Shown here piece by piece: positions 16,699 to 23,111 of a DNA stretch of 64,000 nt. Positions within the stretch are counted from its first letter, which is position 1; each line of letters opens with the position of its first letter. Below the pieces are notes generated by a model. The model did no database searches, had not been told where the DNA came from, and was given only the letters and a program-made list of their open reading frames with translations. Source of the stretch: Cellulophaga lytica DSM 7489. Lineage in GTDB: Bacteria > Bacteroidota > Bacteroidia > Flavobacteriales > Flavobacteriaceae. A program made the position numbers and the translations under genes. The DNA lies in the NCBI RefSeq assembly GCF_000190595.1, contig NC_015167.1:1663501-1727500 (forward strand), given 5' to 3'.

Positions 16699-17138
16699 AA
16701 TTCTATTCTAAGATTTAAGTAAAGTTTTTCAGTGTTTTCATTCAGTAATTTTGATACATTTTTAGATGCTAAATTTATTTTATCAGCTCTTTTACCCATA
16801 GTTTTCTCAAAATTAAATTGTTGATTATTAATTAAATTACCATCTTTAATTAAAATGCTATTAGTCTCAATTAAAAGTTGTATTGCATTTAGTGAATTAG
16901 CTAATGTATCATAATACCTTTTATTAAAATTTGAAAATAAAGGAGTTTTTTCAGATATTAATTTTTCAATACTTTTTATTTCAGTTGTTTTTCTCGATAA
17001 ATGTGCTGTTAAGGCTTTGCTTGTAAATAAAGGCATAATAAGTAAAGCTTTAGATATAGAGAGCTCTTTAGATAAAGACAAAACAGAGCTTATGGCTATA
17101 GAGGTGATTCCAATATTGTTATAGTTTTCTAAATTCAT
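16695..17138 (-). CDS. ABC-3C middle-component-like protein
   Basis: 147 residues between the nuclease-like and ATPase genes, overlapping each by 4 bp. Soluble, mixed helical, with ALLIMPLFTSKALTAHLSRK and a C-terminal KNVSKLLNENTEKLYLNLRIEL. ABC-3C systems carry a small middle component in just this position. The call rests chiefly on position, size and partners. Confidence 0.65.
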   Translation of the reverse strand: MNLENYNNIGITSIAISSVLSLSKELSISKALLIMPLFTSKALTAHLSRKTTEIKSIEKLISEKTPLFSNFNKRYYDTLANSLNAIQLLIETNSILIKDGNLINNQQFNFEKTMGKRADKINLASKNVSKLLNENTEKLYLNLRIEL

Positions 17139-18340
17139 TTTTTATGTTTTTCCCAATCTTTTTTCCATCCAATTTCTGGTAAATCAGATAAATAATAAAA
17201 TTCACCATTACTCAATTCAGTACTTAATTCTTGACCATCAATTTTAAGTTTTACTTCTCTTAGATGATTTAAAATATCCAAACTAAATTCATCATTAAAA
17301 TCTGATTTTTTAGTTAGAGCTCTAAATTTATTAAACCACTTCAATTTGGCTTCATCTCGGTAACTGTTAATCTCTTCAATAGTTATTTCTCCCTCTTTAT
17401 ACCAATGAGCAATATTGTTTTCTAGATTAAGTTTAAAACGTGTGAATTTAGCCATCAAATCTATTTCATCAATTTCAATATCATTAATCTCTAATAATTG
17501 TTTAATGAATATTTGACTTTCTAATTTATCGGGTAAATCGATTGTTAGAGGTACAATTTGTAGCTTTTCTGTTCGGGTATTATTAAAATACTTTCTGTAT
17601 TTTTTCTGAAAATCTTCAAAACTGATTTGAATTTTATGACCAGTTTTAATTTCTATAAAATTATCTTCTCTTATTCTTGAATCTATTTTTGCAAAAACAT
17701 CATCAACTTTATTTTTTGGAATGAACTTTGTTTCTATTGCGTCTTTACAATTTTGAAGTATTTCATCTTCACCTAGTTCAAAAGTGATTTTTGATATATA
17801 ATTATTAAGAACATTTTTATTTAAAAGTAAAAATTCTTTAATGTAATTTTTTATTGTGTCATCTCCTGATTTTTTCTCAAATTCCTTGATGTTTTTGATG
17901 AAATCATCAATAGAAATTATCTTGTTTTTTAGTTTTTCTATATTATCAAGAATTTGATTTTTAGAGCTATGATTTTTATTACTCCACATCACAAAATGTG
18001 ATTTATGAACAAACTCTAATTGTGATTTTACTTCTTTTCTGTTGTCATTTTCATCACTTATTACTTTCGCCCAATTATATAGAGTTTTCCATAAATCAAT
18101 ATCAGAAGCGGTCATATTTTTGATATCACCTGCTGTGTTCTTTTGAATAGAGTGTTTAACTTGATAAAAAATATTAATATCATTTTTTAGTTCAGTGTGT
18201 ACATCATCTTTTACTTCTAAACCAACAGACTCTCCTTTATTTAGGGTTAATAATTTCCACAAGAAAAAGTAGTATTGAAAATCGAATCCAATTGATTTTG
18301 TTTCGGCTCCTGTTTTCTCAATATGTGTTTTATTACTCAT
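17135..18340 (-). CDS. DUF4297/Cap4-like nuclease effector of the ABC-3C-like cassette
   Basis: 401 residues. The N-terminus has a restriction-endonuclease-like pattern shared with DUF4297/Cap4: GFDFQYYFFLWKLL, then LEVKDD (E42, D45, D46) and FYQVKHS (Q60, K62). The remaining ~280 residues would be the ABC-3C-specific C-terminal region. The predicted role is DNA cleavage on activation by the ATPase. It is the first gene, 28 bp from the cassette boundary. The motif is seen; activity is inferred. Confidence 0.75.
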   Translation of the reverse strand: MSNKTHIEKTGAETKSIGFDFQYYFFLWKLLTLNKGESVGLEVKDDVHTELKNDINIFYQVKHSIQKNTAGDIKNMTASDIDLWKTLYNWAKVISDENDNRKEVKSQLEFVHKSHFVMWSNKNHSSKNQILDNIEKLKNKIISIDDFIKNIKEFEKKSGDDTIKNYIKEFLLLNKNVLNNYISKITFELGEDEILQNCKDAIETKFIPKNKVDDVFAKIDSRIREDNFIEIKTGHKIQISFEDFQKKYRKYFNNTRTEKLQIVPLTIDLPDKLESQIFIKQLLEINDIEIDEIDLMAKFTRFKLNLENNIAHWYKEGEITIEEINSYRDEAKLKWFNKFRALTKKSDFNDEFSLDILNHLREVKLKIDGQELSTELSNGEFYYLSDLPEIGWKKDWEKHKK

Positions 18341-18368
18341 AAAGTATTTTGTTTTGGAAATTAGCCCT

Positions 18369-18494
18369 AACGGTTTCGTATAACCGTCAGTTACGGGTTA
18401 AATTAGCATTTATTTTCGGTTTGGCACAGGCGTTAGCAATTCCGAGTGGATTCGGACGTAGTCGAATCCGCCGTAATTGCGGTTATACATTGTT
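18369..18494 (-). repeat. attC-like site, family I variant (126 bp)
   Basis: Belongs to the cassette with the gene at 18506. R'' CACACAAC matches the cassette start GTTGTGTG; R' leads into GTTAGGGC. The interior differs from the site after the first copy (3183), so the attC has diverged while the gene has not. Confidence 0.87.
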
Positions 18495-18505
18495 GTGTGT
18501 AGTTT

Positions 18506-18901
18506 TTATTCATATTCCGATTTATGAAATTCCAATATTTTGTCAGTCAAACGATTTATTTCTTTTTTCTCTTTTAGTTTAAAATCCGCAAAGAATATCA
18601 GTCCGAAAATGGTCAACGCGATTGGCAAAATCCAATTTCCTTTAATCAGAGAAGCTATTATAGTCAGAATTCCAAGTCCGAGTAAAACTTTAGCTAAAAT
18701 ATTCATTGGTGACTTAAAGTCAAATTTCAAATCGTAATTCCCTCTGTCATTCACAATTCCGATTATTCTATGATTGTTAGGAAAACGATTCCGCATTAAT
18801 TCGAACTTTTCAGTTCCGACAGATCCATTGTAAAATCCGTTCACAATTAGCTTGTTCAGAATCTTTAAATTTTTGTCACTTTTGGTTATCGTTTGCTTCA
18901 T
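18506..18901 (-). CDS. Two-TM protein, unknown function (cassette copy 2 of 2)
   Basis: 131 residues, no difference from the product at 3317 noticed. The coding part is unchanged while the attC differs between copies, suggesting either recombination within attC or exchange of the gene between attC backgrounds. Confidence 0.65.
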   Translation of the reverse strand: MKQTITKSDKNLKILNKLIVNGFYNGSVGTEKFELMRNRFPNNHRIIGIVNDRGNYDLKFDFKSPMNILAKVLLGLGILTIIASLIKGNWILPIALTIFGLIFFADFKLKEKKEINRLTDKILEFHKSEYE

Positions 18902-18917
18902 TGCTCAAATTACACAC

Positions 18918-19240
18918 AACGTTAAAATATATGATTAGTAAAAACACGGAATATTAACAATAAATTTAATTAAAATGACAGAATTAGAAAAGTACGAAGC
19001 AGTTAACAAAAGCAGCAGTTTAAAAGACCTTGCTAATGTGATAAGAAGTTTTGCTATTGATGGTCGAATACAAGGAAGGACTAGAACTTTTGATAGTGAG
19101 CAAATGGCAAATAGATGTGAAAACTACGACTTATCAAAACATAATAATTTGACACGAGAATTTGGAATTAGGCAACAAGCTATGATGCTTTTGTTTTATG
19201 GAAGTGATTACTAGTGTTTTTATTAATTATATATAGTGTT
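18918..19240 (-). repeat. Atypical attC-like site with a gene between its arms (323 bp)
   Basis: AAC at 18918 and GTT at 19238 are the boundaries. Near them lie ATATATGATTAG and TAATTATATATA, which pair imperfectly. R'' CACCACAAC matches the cassette start GTTGTAGTG (19266 downwards) with one mismatch. A plus-strand gene fills the interior, and only about 24 bp of the cassette lie outside the site. Confidence 0.6.
18975..19214 (+). CDS. Small protein, only gene opposing the array, unknown function
   Basis: 79 residues, soluble, helical (KYEAVNKSSSLKDLANVIRSF), with IQGRTRTFDSEQMANRC and a C-terminal GIRQQAMMLLFYGSDY. The ATG follows an A-rich leader. It is the only array gene on the plus strand and lies between the arms of its attC-like site, so it must carry its own promoter or use read-through from the other side. 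Family not recognised. Confidence 0.65.
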   Translation: MTELEKYEAVNKSSSLKDLANVIRSFAIDGRIQGRTRTFDSEQMANRCENYDLSKHNNLTREFGIRQQAMMLLFYGSDY

Positions 19241-19263
19241 GTGGTGTCGTTTTAATGCACTAC

Positions 19264-19386
19264 AACGATTTAGTATATGGTTTGTTGCGTGATTAAGCAA
19301 CCAAGTTAAAAAATAAAAACATAATAGAAAATTCGCGAGAATTTTCGTAAGCAAGCTAGAACTAGCAATAAATTATATGCATTGTT
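19264..19386 (-). repeat. attC-like site, family II (123 bp)
   Basis: Belongs to the cassette with the gene at 19385. R'' AGAGATAAC matches the cassette start GTTATCTCT; the stop codon of the gene is formed within the R'' core. Confidence 0.87.
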
Positions 19387-20098
19387 ATCTCTTGTTTTTA
19401 TTCCGCTTTTTCTTTTTTCGTTCACGTTTATATTTCCGTAATTCCTTTTTTGTTGGCGGTTTTGTGATAGCATAAGCTGAACCAGAATATTTATAGCTTA
19501 TAAACGGAATTTTTTCGACAAAATCCTTTCCGTATTTTTCGAGTTCTCCAATTTCTCCAATTTTTTTATTAAACTCAATTATAAATTCCGCTTCTTTAAT
19601 TTCCTTTTGTGAAGTTGGTGTCCAAAAGTTTTTAAAAGAGTAGTTATTATTCTCTTTCAGTTCGTAAATATGTGTTATTCCGTCAAATCCTTGTTGCCAA
19701 TCTTTAATATACTTATCACTCGGTATTTTTTGAATTCCGCTATTTGATATGTATTCGTACAAATTTTCAGAGATTGATTTTGGCAGTAAATACGTTTTTA
19801 TAAACGTGTCCGCTTTATAATCGTCTTCCCAAACCTCAAAAACATAATATATTATCTTACCACTTATAGAATCATTGTCTTTGGTGATTTCGAGTAAACT
19901 TCCAGGATTCCAACTTCTAAAAACAAATTCCGATTTAGTGTTTAATTCAGGTAATTTGAAGACTTTAATATCATCGTCTTGATACCTTTTCCAAAATAGA
20001 GTATCGCTATCTTCTGTTAAATATAATTCCAAATTTTCGGTTTGGCTATTTGCAGAAATCGATAGTAAAATCGTAAGTAAGATTGTAATTATTTTCAT
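19385..20098 (-). CDS. Secreted protein with basic tail, unknown function (intact copy)
   Basis: 237 residues from the ATG at 20098, which begins a clean signal peptide (IITILLTILLSISANSQ). A longer frame from a TTG at 20134 would bury it. The mature part contains VFRSWNPGSLLEITKDNDSI and YVFEVWEDDYKADTF; the last 25 residues are strongly basic (KYKRERKKKKRNKNKR). The stop TAA lies in the attC core. A broken copy is at 10399. Family unknown. Confidence 0.65.
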   Translation of the reverse strand: MKIITILLTILLSISANSQTENLELYLTEDSDTLFWKRYQDDDIKVFKLPELNTKSEFVFRSWNPGSLLEITKDNDSISGKIIYYVFEVWEDDYKADTFIKTYLLPKSISENLYEYISNSGIQKIPSDKYIKDWQQGFDGITHIYELKENNNYSFKNFWTPTSQKEIKEAEFIIEFNKKIGEIGELEKYGKDFVEKIPFISYKYSGSAYAITKPPTKKELRKYKRERKKKKRNKNKR

Positions 20099-20205
20099 TT
20101 CTAATGATTTTCTGTCAAATGTATTCTTTGACAATTAATCATAAAAATCAAAATGAGTGAACTGTCTTTTTTAATGAGCGAAAAGTTTTTTCTCAAATAA
20201 GAGAT

Positions 20206-20328
20206 AACGTGTTTGTATATGGTTTGTTGCGTGGTTTAGCACGTAATTTAGCAAATAAAAACCGAATAGAAAATCCGCGAGGATTTTCGTAAGTAGGCTA
20301 GAACTAGCAATAAATTATATACGGTGTT
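20206..20328 (-). repeat. attC-like site, family II (123 bp)
   Basis: Belongs to the two-gene cassette at 20337-20925. R'' ATTGCCAAC; R' leads into GTTATCTC. Apparently identical to the site at 11813. Confidence 0.87.
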
Positions 20329-20336
20329 GGCAATAG

Positions 20337-20708
20337 TTATTTTACTTCCAGTTTTCCTTTCTTCATATCCTTTATTTGATTGAAAGATGTGATAAACATC
20401 CAAATCGCCAATCCAGTAAATAAAATTCCAGCGCATAAAAACACGTTTTGAAGTGTTATCAAAGGTTGTAGAAATTCATTAGAAGGTTTTTCAGGTGTCA
20501 AATTCGCAATATTCGATTTGATAGTAATTAAAACTGAAAAATATGCTCCCCAAGAAAGTGATGCTAATAAAATAAAAAGGTCGCTTAATAGACTTTTATG
20601 TTTTAAGGAATTCAAATTGTCTTCAGTAACGAGGTAGTATGTTTCTTGTTTTGCTTTTATGGTTGCCTCAATTAGACCATCAGCAGTATTGATGTTCAGG
20701 TCAGCCAT
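20337..20708 (-). CDS. Two-TM protein of a two-gene cassette (copy 2)
   Basis: 123 residues, no difference from the product at 11944 noticed. Begins 1 bp after the preceding small gene. Both genes and the attC moved together. Confidence 0.65.
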   Translation of the reverse strand: MADLNINTADGLIEATIKAKQETYYLVTEDNLNSLKHKSLLSDLFILLASLSWGAYFSVLITIKSNIANLTPEKPSNEFLQPLITLQNVFLCAGILFTGLAIWMFITSFNQIKDMKKGKLEVK

Positions 20709-20709
20709 A

Positions 20710-20925
20710 TTATTGTTTTTTAAATTCTATTCCGCTATTCGGATATTTTTGTTGTAATTTTTCAATTACTTCTTTTCTGTATTGATTCAGTTGATTTTGG
20801 TCAGGTTTATTAATATTCGGATTTCTATTAACTATATGTTCTAATAGTTTTTCCAGAACACCTAATCTAAATTCGTTGTCCAACGTTTGTTGAGCAATGT
20901 CAATGTCTCCAATTTTTATTCCCAT
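20710..20925 (-). CDS. Small helical protein of a two-gene cassette (copy 2)
   Basis: 71 residues, no difference from the product at 12317 noticed. First gene of the second cassette counted from the attI-like site. Confidence 0.6.
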   Translation of the reverse strand: MGIKIGDIDIAQQTLDNEFRLGVLEKLLEHIVNRNPNINKPDQNQLNQYRKEVIEKLQQKYPNSGIEFKKQ

Positions 20926-20949
20926 AGTTTTGTTTTTTTAATTATTGCC

Positions 20950-21076
20950 AACGTGATTGTGTATGGTTAGTTGCGTGTTTTGGCAACTAATTTAGTAAAC
21001 AAAAACGAACGCAAGAAAATTCCGAAAGAATTTTCCAAATAAGCAACGACCAAAGCAATTAATTATACACGGTGTT
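20950..21076 (-). repeat. attC-like site, family II (127 bp)
   Basis: Belongs to the first cassette of array 1. R'' ATTGCCAAC matches the cassette start GTTGGCAAT at the attI junction (21655 downwards). Confidence 0.87.
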
Positions 21077-21490
21077 GGCAATAGTATTTTTATTTATTAT
21101 GTCTATTAATTTTTCAATGTCAGATTCTATTATGTGACTTAAATCAATCTCAATTTTATTTCCATAAGTTTCTATTATAATCAACTTTTTATCATTCAAT
21201 TCAGATGATTTTATTTCTTTGAATTTTATGTTTTTCCCAAAGAAGGATTTTATCCTGATTAAGATTCCTCTTTTATTCCATTGAACATAATTTTGATACC
21301 AGAACATTTGGCTACTTATACCAAAAACGATTAGAAATCCGATTACGTTCAAATATTTATTAGTTTTTGGGTTTTCAAATTCAACAAATTCAAATGCTCC
21401 ATTTATGATAAATAATAATCCAATAATGCTTATTACTATTATTATCCAACGTCCTTTTTTTTCTAAATTCCCAAAATGTATTTTTTTCAT
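21059..21490 (-). CDS. PH-like membrane protein, first cassette of array 1
   Basis: 143 residues: two N-terminal hydrophobic helices (IIIVISIIGLLFIINGAF and YLNVIGFLIVFGISSQMF), then a soluble segment shaped like a bacterial PH domain (WNKRGILIRIKSFFGKNIKFKEIKSSEL, KLIIIETYGNKIEIDL). The last six residues (ANTVYN) and the stop are encoded inside the attC. It is the cassette next to attI, hence the likeliest latest insertion; a broken copy is at 9692. Leader of about 165 bp. Confidence 0.68.
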   Translation of the reverse strand: MKKIHFGNLEKKGRWIIIVISIIGLLFIINGAFEFVEFENPKTNKYLNVIGFLIVFGISSQMFWYQNYVQWNKRGILIRIKSFFGKNIKFKEIKSSELNDKKLIIIETYGNKIEIDLSHIIESDIEKLIDIINKNTIANTVYN

Positions 21491-21652
21491 TTTCCGACAA
21501 TTTTTTTATCCGTTTGTAAGCATATAAAATTTTGATTTAGAATAATAACTTATTCCGCAAATAATTCCGAATGCTGTCTATATTAGATGTTTAAGAATTT
21601 TAGTTTTATTCATTTTATTCTGTTTTTCGTTGTGTTCAGTTATATTATTGCC

Positions 21653-21690
21653 AACTAGTTAGTAAACGCAGTTTATTGCGTTTATTTCTC
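21653..21690 (-). other. attI-like site of array 1
   Basis: The first cassette joins here at AAC (21653-21655, GTT on the minus strand), followed by TAGTTAG and a perfect 8-bp inverted repeat, TAAACGCA (21663-21670) and TGCGTTTA (21677-21684), separated by 6 bp. The same block ends array 2 at 52131, differing at two positions, although the flanking DNA is unrelated. That conservation, its place between array and integrase, and the 8-6-8 geometry typical of tyrosine-recombinase sites support an attI role. Binding is inferred. Confidence 0.78.
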
Positions 21691-21693
21691 TTT

Positions 21694-21701
21694 CAAATAT
21701 A
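21694..21701 (-). promoter_or_regulatory. Candidate -7 box reading into array 1 (Pc-like)
   Basis: TATATTTG on the minus strand matches the Bacteroidetes -7 consensus TAnnTTTG. It sits between the integrase stop and the attI-like site and points into the cassettes. No good TTG box is present 19 bp upstream, so the call is weak. The corresponding place in array 2 lacks the motif. Confidence 0.35.
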
Positions 21702-21703
21702 TA

Positions 21704-22597
21704 TTATTTAGGTAACATATCTAAAGGGCTTGTAATATTTATAAGATTAGTAGTACTAACATGGGTGTAAATTTCTGTAGTTTTAGAGCTGTTGTGCCCC
21801 AATAATTTTTGTATGTACCTTAAATTGGTGCCTGCGTCTAATAAATGTGTAGCAAAAGAATGCCTTAAGGTGTGCACTGTTGCGGGCATATGTACTCTAG
21901 CCTTCTTTTTAGATCTGTTAAATACCTGTCGTATGCTAGAGGCACTATACTGCTTTCCATCTGCGCCCTCAAACAACCACTTTTTAGGTTTGTATACTAT
22001 ATAATATGCACGTAATTGCGCTAACATAGTAGGTGATAATAACGTAATTCTGTCCTTGTTACCTTTTGCGTTTCTTACCCATACACGCATATTGTTAGAG
22101 TCTATGTCTTCTACTTTAAGGTTTACGCATTCAGATATTCTTAATCCGCAACCATATATCATCTTTAAAATGGTTTTATGCTTTATGTTATTTGTGACCG
22201 TTATAATGTCAGCTACCTCTTGTAAAGACAGTACTTTAGGTAGTTTTTTAGCTTTTCTAGGTCTACAAAAATCATATTGTACTTTGGGTAAGTTTAATAC
22301 TTTTTCAATATAAAATTTAATAGCGTTAATACTTTGGTTTTGGTATGATGCAGATACGTTTTGCTTAGTAACTAATTCTTTGTGATAATACATAATATGA
22401 GCAGTAGAAACCTGGTGTAAAGGCATAGGATACATATATGTTAAAAACTGCTTAAACATATGCATATAAGTTTTAGTAGTGTTTTTGCTGTAGTTTTTTA
22501 ACAATAATTTCTGATGCATTAACGACATAGCCAGCGCATAATCTGGTTTTGTTTCTTCAGTCTTTAGTAATTGTGTAGCTATTGTATTAGGTTTCAT
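21704..22597 (-). CDS. Xer-type tyrosine recombinase, candidate cassette integrase
   Basis: 297 residues. N-terminal SAM-like core-binding domain (about 20-105), then a catalytic domain with GCGLRISECVNL (R153), a lysine in the NAKGNKDR hairpin, HTLRHSFATHLLDAG (H242, R245), LLGHNS (H268) and the nucleophile in EIYTHV (Y277). All catalytic residues are present. R153 to H242 is 89 residues, near XerD (about 96) and far short of IntI1 (about 131), so the IntI-specific insertion is absent. It lies 14 bp beyond the attI-like site and reads toward the array, unlike classical class 1 integrons. The array role is inferred from position. Confidence 0.85.
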   Translation of the reverse strand: MKPNTIATQLLKTEETKPDYALAMSLMHQKLLLKNYSKNTTKTYMHMFKQFLTYMYPMPLHQVSTAHIMYYHKELVTKQNVSASYQNQSINAIKFYIEKVLNLPKVQYDFCRPRKAKKLPKVLSLQEVADIITVTNNIKHKTILKMIYGCGLRISECVNLKVEDIDSNNMRVWVRNAKGNKDRITLLSPTMLAQLRAYYIVYKPKKWLFEGADGKQYSASSIRQVFNRSKKKARVHMPATVHTLRHSFATHLLDAGTNLRYIQKLLGHNSSKTTEIYTHVSTTNLINITSPLDMLPK

Positions 22598-22640
22598 TGT
22601 GTAAAAATGAATAAAATAGAGTTAAAAATCTTATATTTAA

Positions 22641-22664
22641 GCGTTTATATACGTGTATAAACGT
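22641..22664. promoter_or_regulatory. Palindrome between integrase and zinc-ribbon gene
   Basis: A 24-bp imperfect palindrome (10 of 12 positions paired) lies 44 bp upstream of the integrase start and 15 bp upstream of the divergent gene at 22679. Its arms contain GCGTTTA and TAAACG, the same half-site as both attI-like sites. It could be an operator at which the recombinase or the zinc-ribbon protein controls both genes, or an accessory recombination site. Function is inferred. Confidence 0.55.
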
Positions 22665-22678
22665 CTAATAATACTTTT

Positions 22679-23086
22679 ATGAAAATGAAATTTTGTTTAT
22701 CCTGTAATAAAGAGCTTGTGGGTAGGTCCGATAAAAAGTTTTGTGATACAGAATGCAGAAGTACGTACCACAATACAAACAGACCGTTATATGAAATAAG
22801 TATACAAAAGATAAATAGTGCGTTAAGAAAAAACAGAAGCTTGTTAGCGCATTTTTGTCCAAGCGGAAAAGGTACAGTTAAAAAGGAGGTTTTAGTGCAA
22901 CTTGGTTATAGGGTAGATTTGTTTACGCACATATATCCGTTTAAAACAGGGACTTATTTTTTTTGTTATGAGTACGGATATTTGCCAATAAAGGAAAAGG
23001 GCATAGATAAAATGCTAATAATACAAAAACAAGATTATATGGATAAATTAACATACAGTCCTTGGAGTATTAAAATTGAAAAGTAA
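22679..23086 (+). CDS. Zinc-ribbon protein divergent from the integrase
   Basis: 135 residues. N-terminal four-cysteine ribbon: FCLSCNKELVGRSDKKFCDTEC, followed by YHNTNR and a domain ending in YFFCYEYGYLPI. A paralogue with the same ribbon and the same YFFVYDLGYLPL ending lies at 41356. The start is 15 bp from a palindrome shared with the integrase promoter region. Could bind DNA or RNA; a directionality or regulatory role for the array is conceivable but untested. Related single genes are frequent in Flavobacteriaceae. Confidence 0.68.
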   Translation: MKMKFCLSCNKELVGRSDKKFCDTECRSTYHNTNRPLYEISIQKINSALRKNRSLLAHFCPSGKGTVKKEVLVQLGYRVDLFTHIYPFKTGTYFFCYEYGYLPIKEKGIDKMLIIQKQDYMDKLTYSPWSIKIEK

Positions 23087-23111
23087 TTTGTGTGCAGTTA
23101 TTAAACTGGTA

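Larger units (their letters stand above)
1..21655 (-). mobile_element. Integron-like cassette array 1 (24 attC-like sites)
   Basis: Repeated units of gene(s) plus a palindromic attC-like site run from the attI-like site at 21653 to beyond the left window edge. All cassette genes but one are on the minus strand. Cassette starts (GTT plus several bases) are complementary to the bases preceding AAC of the same cassette's own palindrome. Five cassettes are duplicated or triplicated in shuffled order. Most gene leaders are only 10-40 bp, so expression probably depends on read-through from the attI side. The architecture matches a chromosomal integron, but the adjacent recombinase is not an IntI. 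The element is seen directly; its mobility is inferred. Confidence 0.88.

Noticed and set aside
2007-21076. CRISPR array (regular repeats between unique segments)
   Set aside because: Repeats are 52-323 bp palindromes and the intervals are genes of 0.2-3.5 kb, not 30-40 bp spacers; no cas genes.
21704-22597. Classical IntI integrase
   Set aside because: Catalytic spacing matches XerD and the IntI-specific insertion is missing; the gene also points toward, not away from, the array.
21704-22597. Housekeeping XerC or XerD acting at dif
   Set aside because: Possible in sequence terms, but it lies beside the attI-like site and the array; a dif-type 28-bp site was not recognised. Left as an alternative rather than the call.
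22677-22862. Minus-strand ORF of 61 codons upstream of the integrase
   Set aside because: Antisense to the zinc-ribbon gene, and it would cross the regulatory palindrome only in part; no support.
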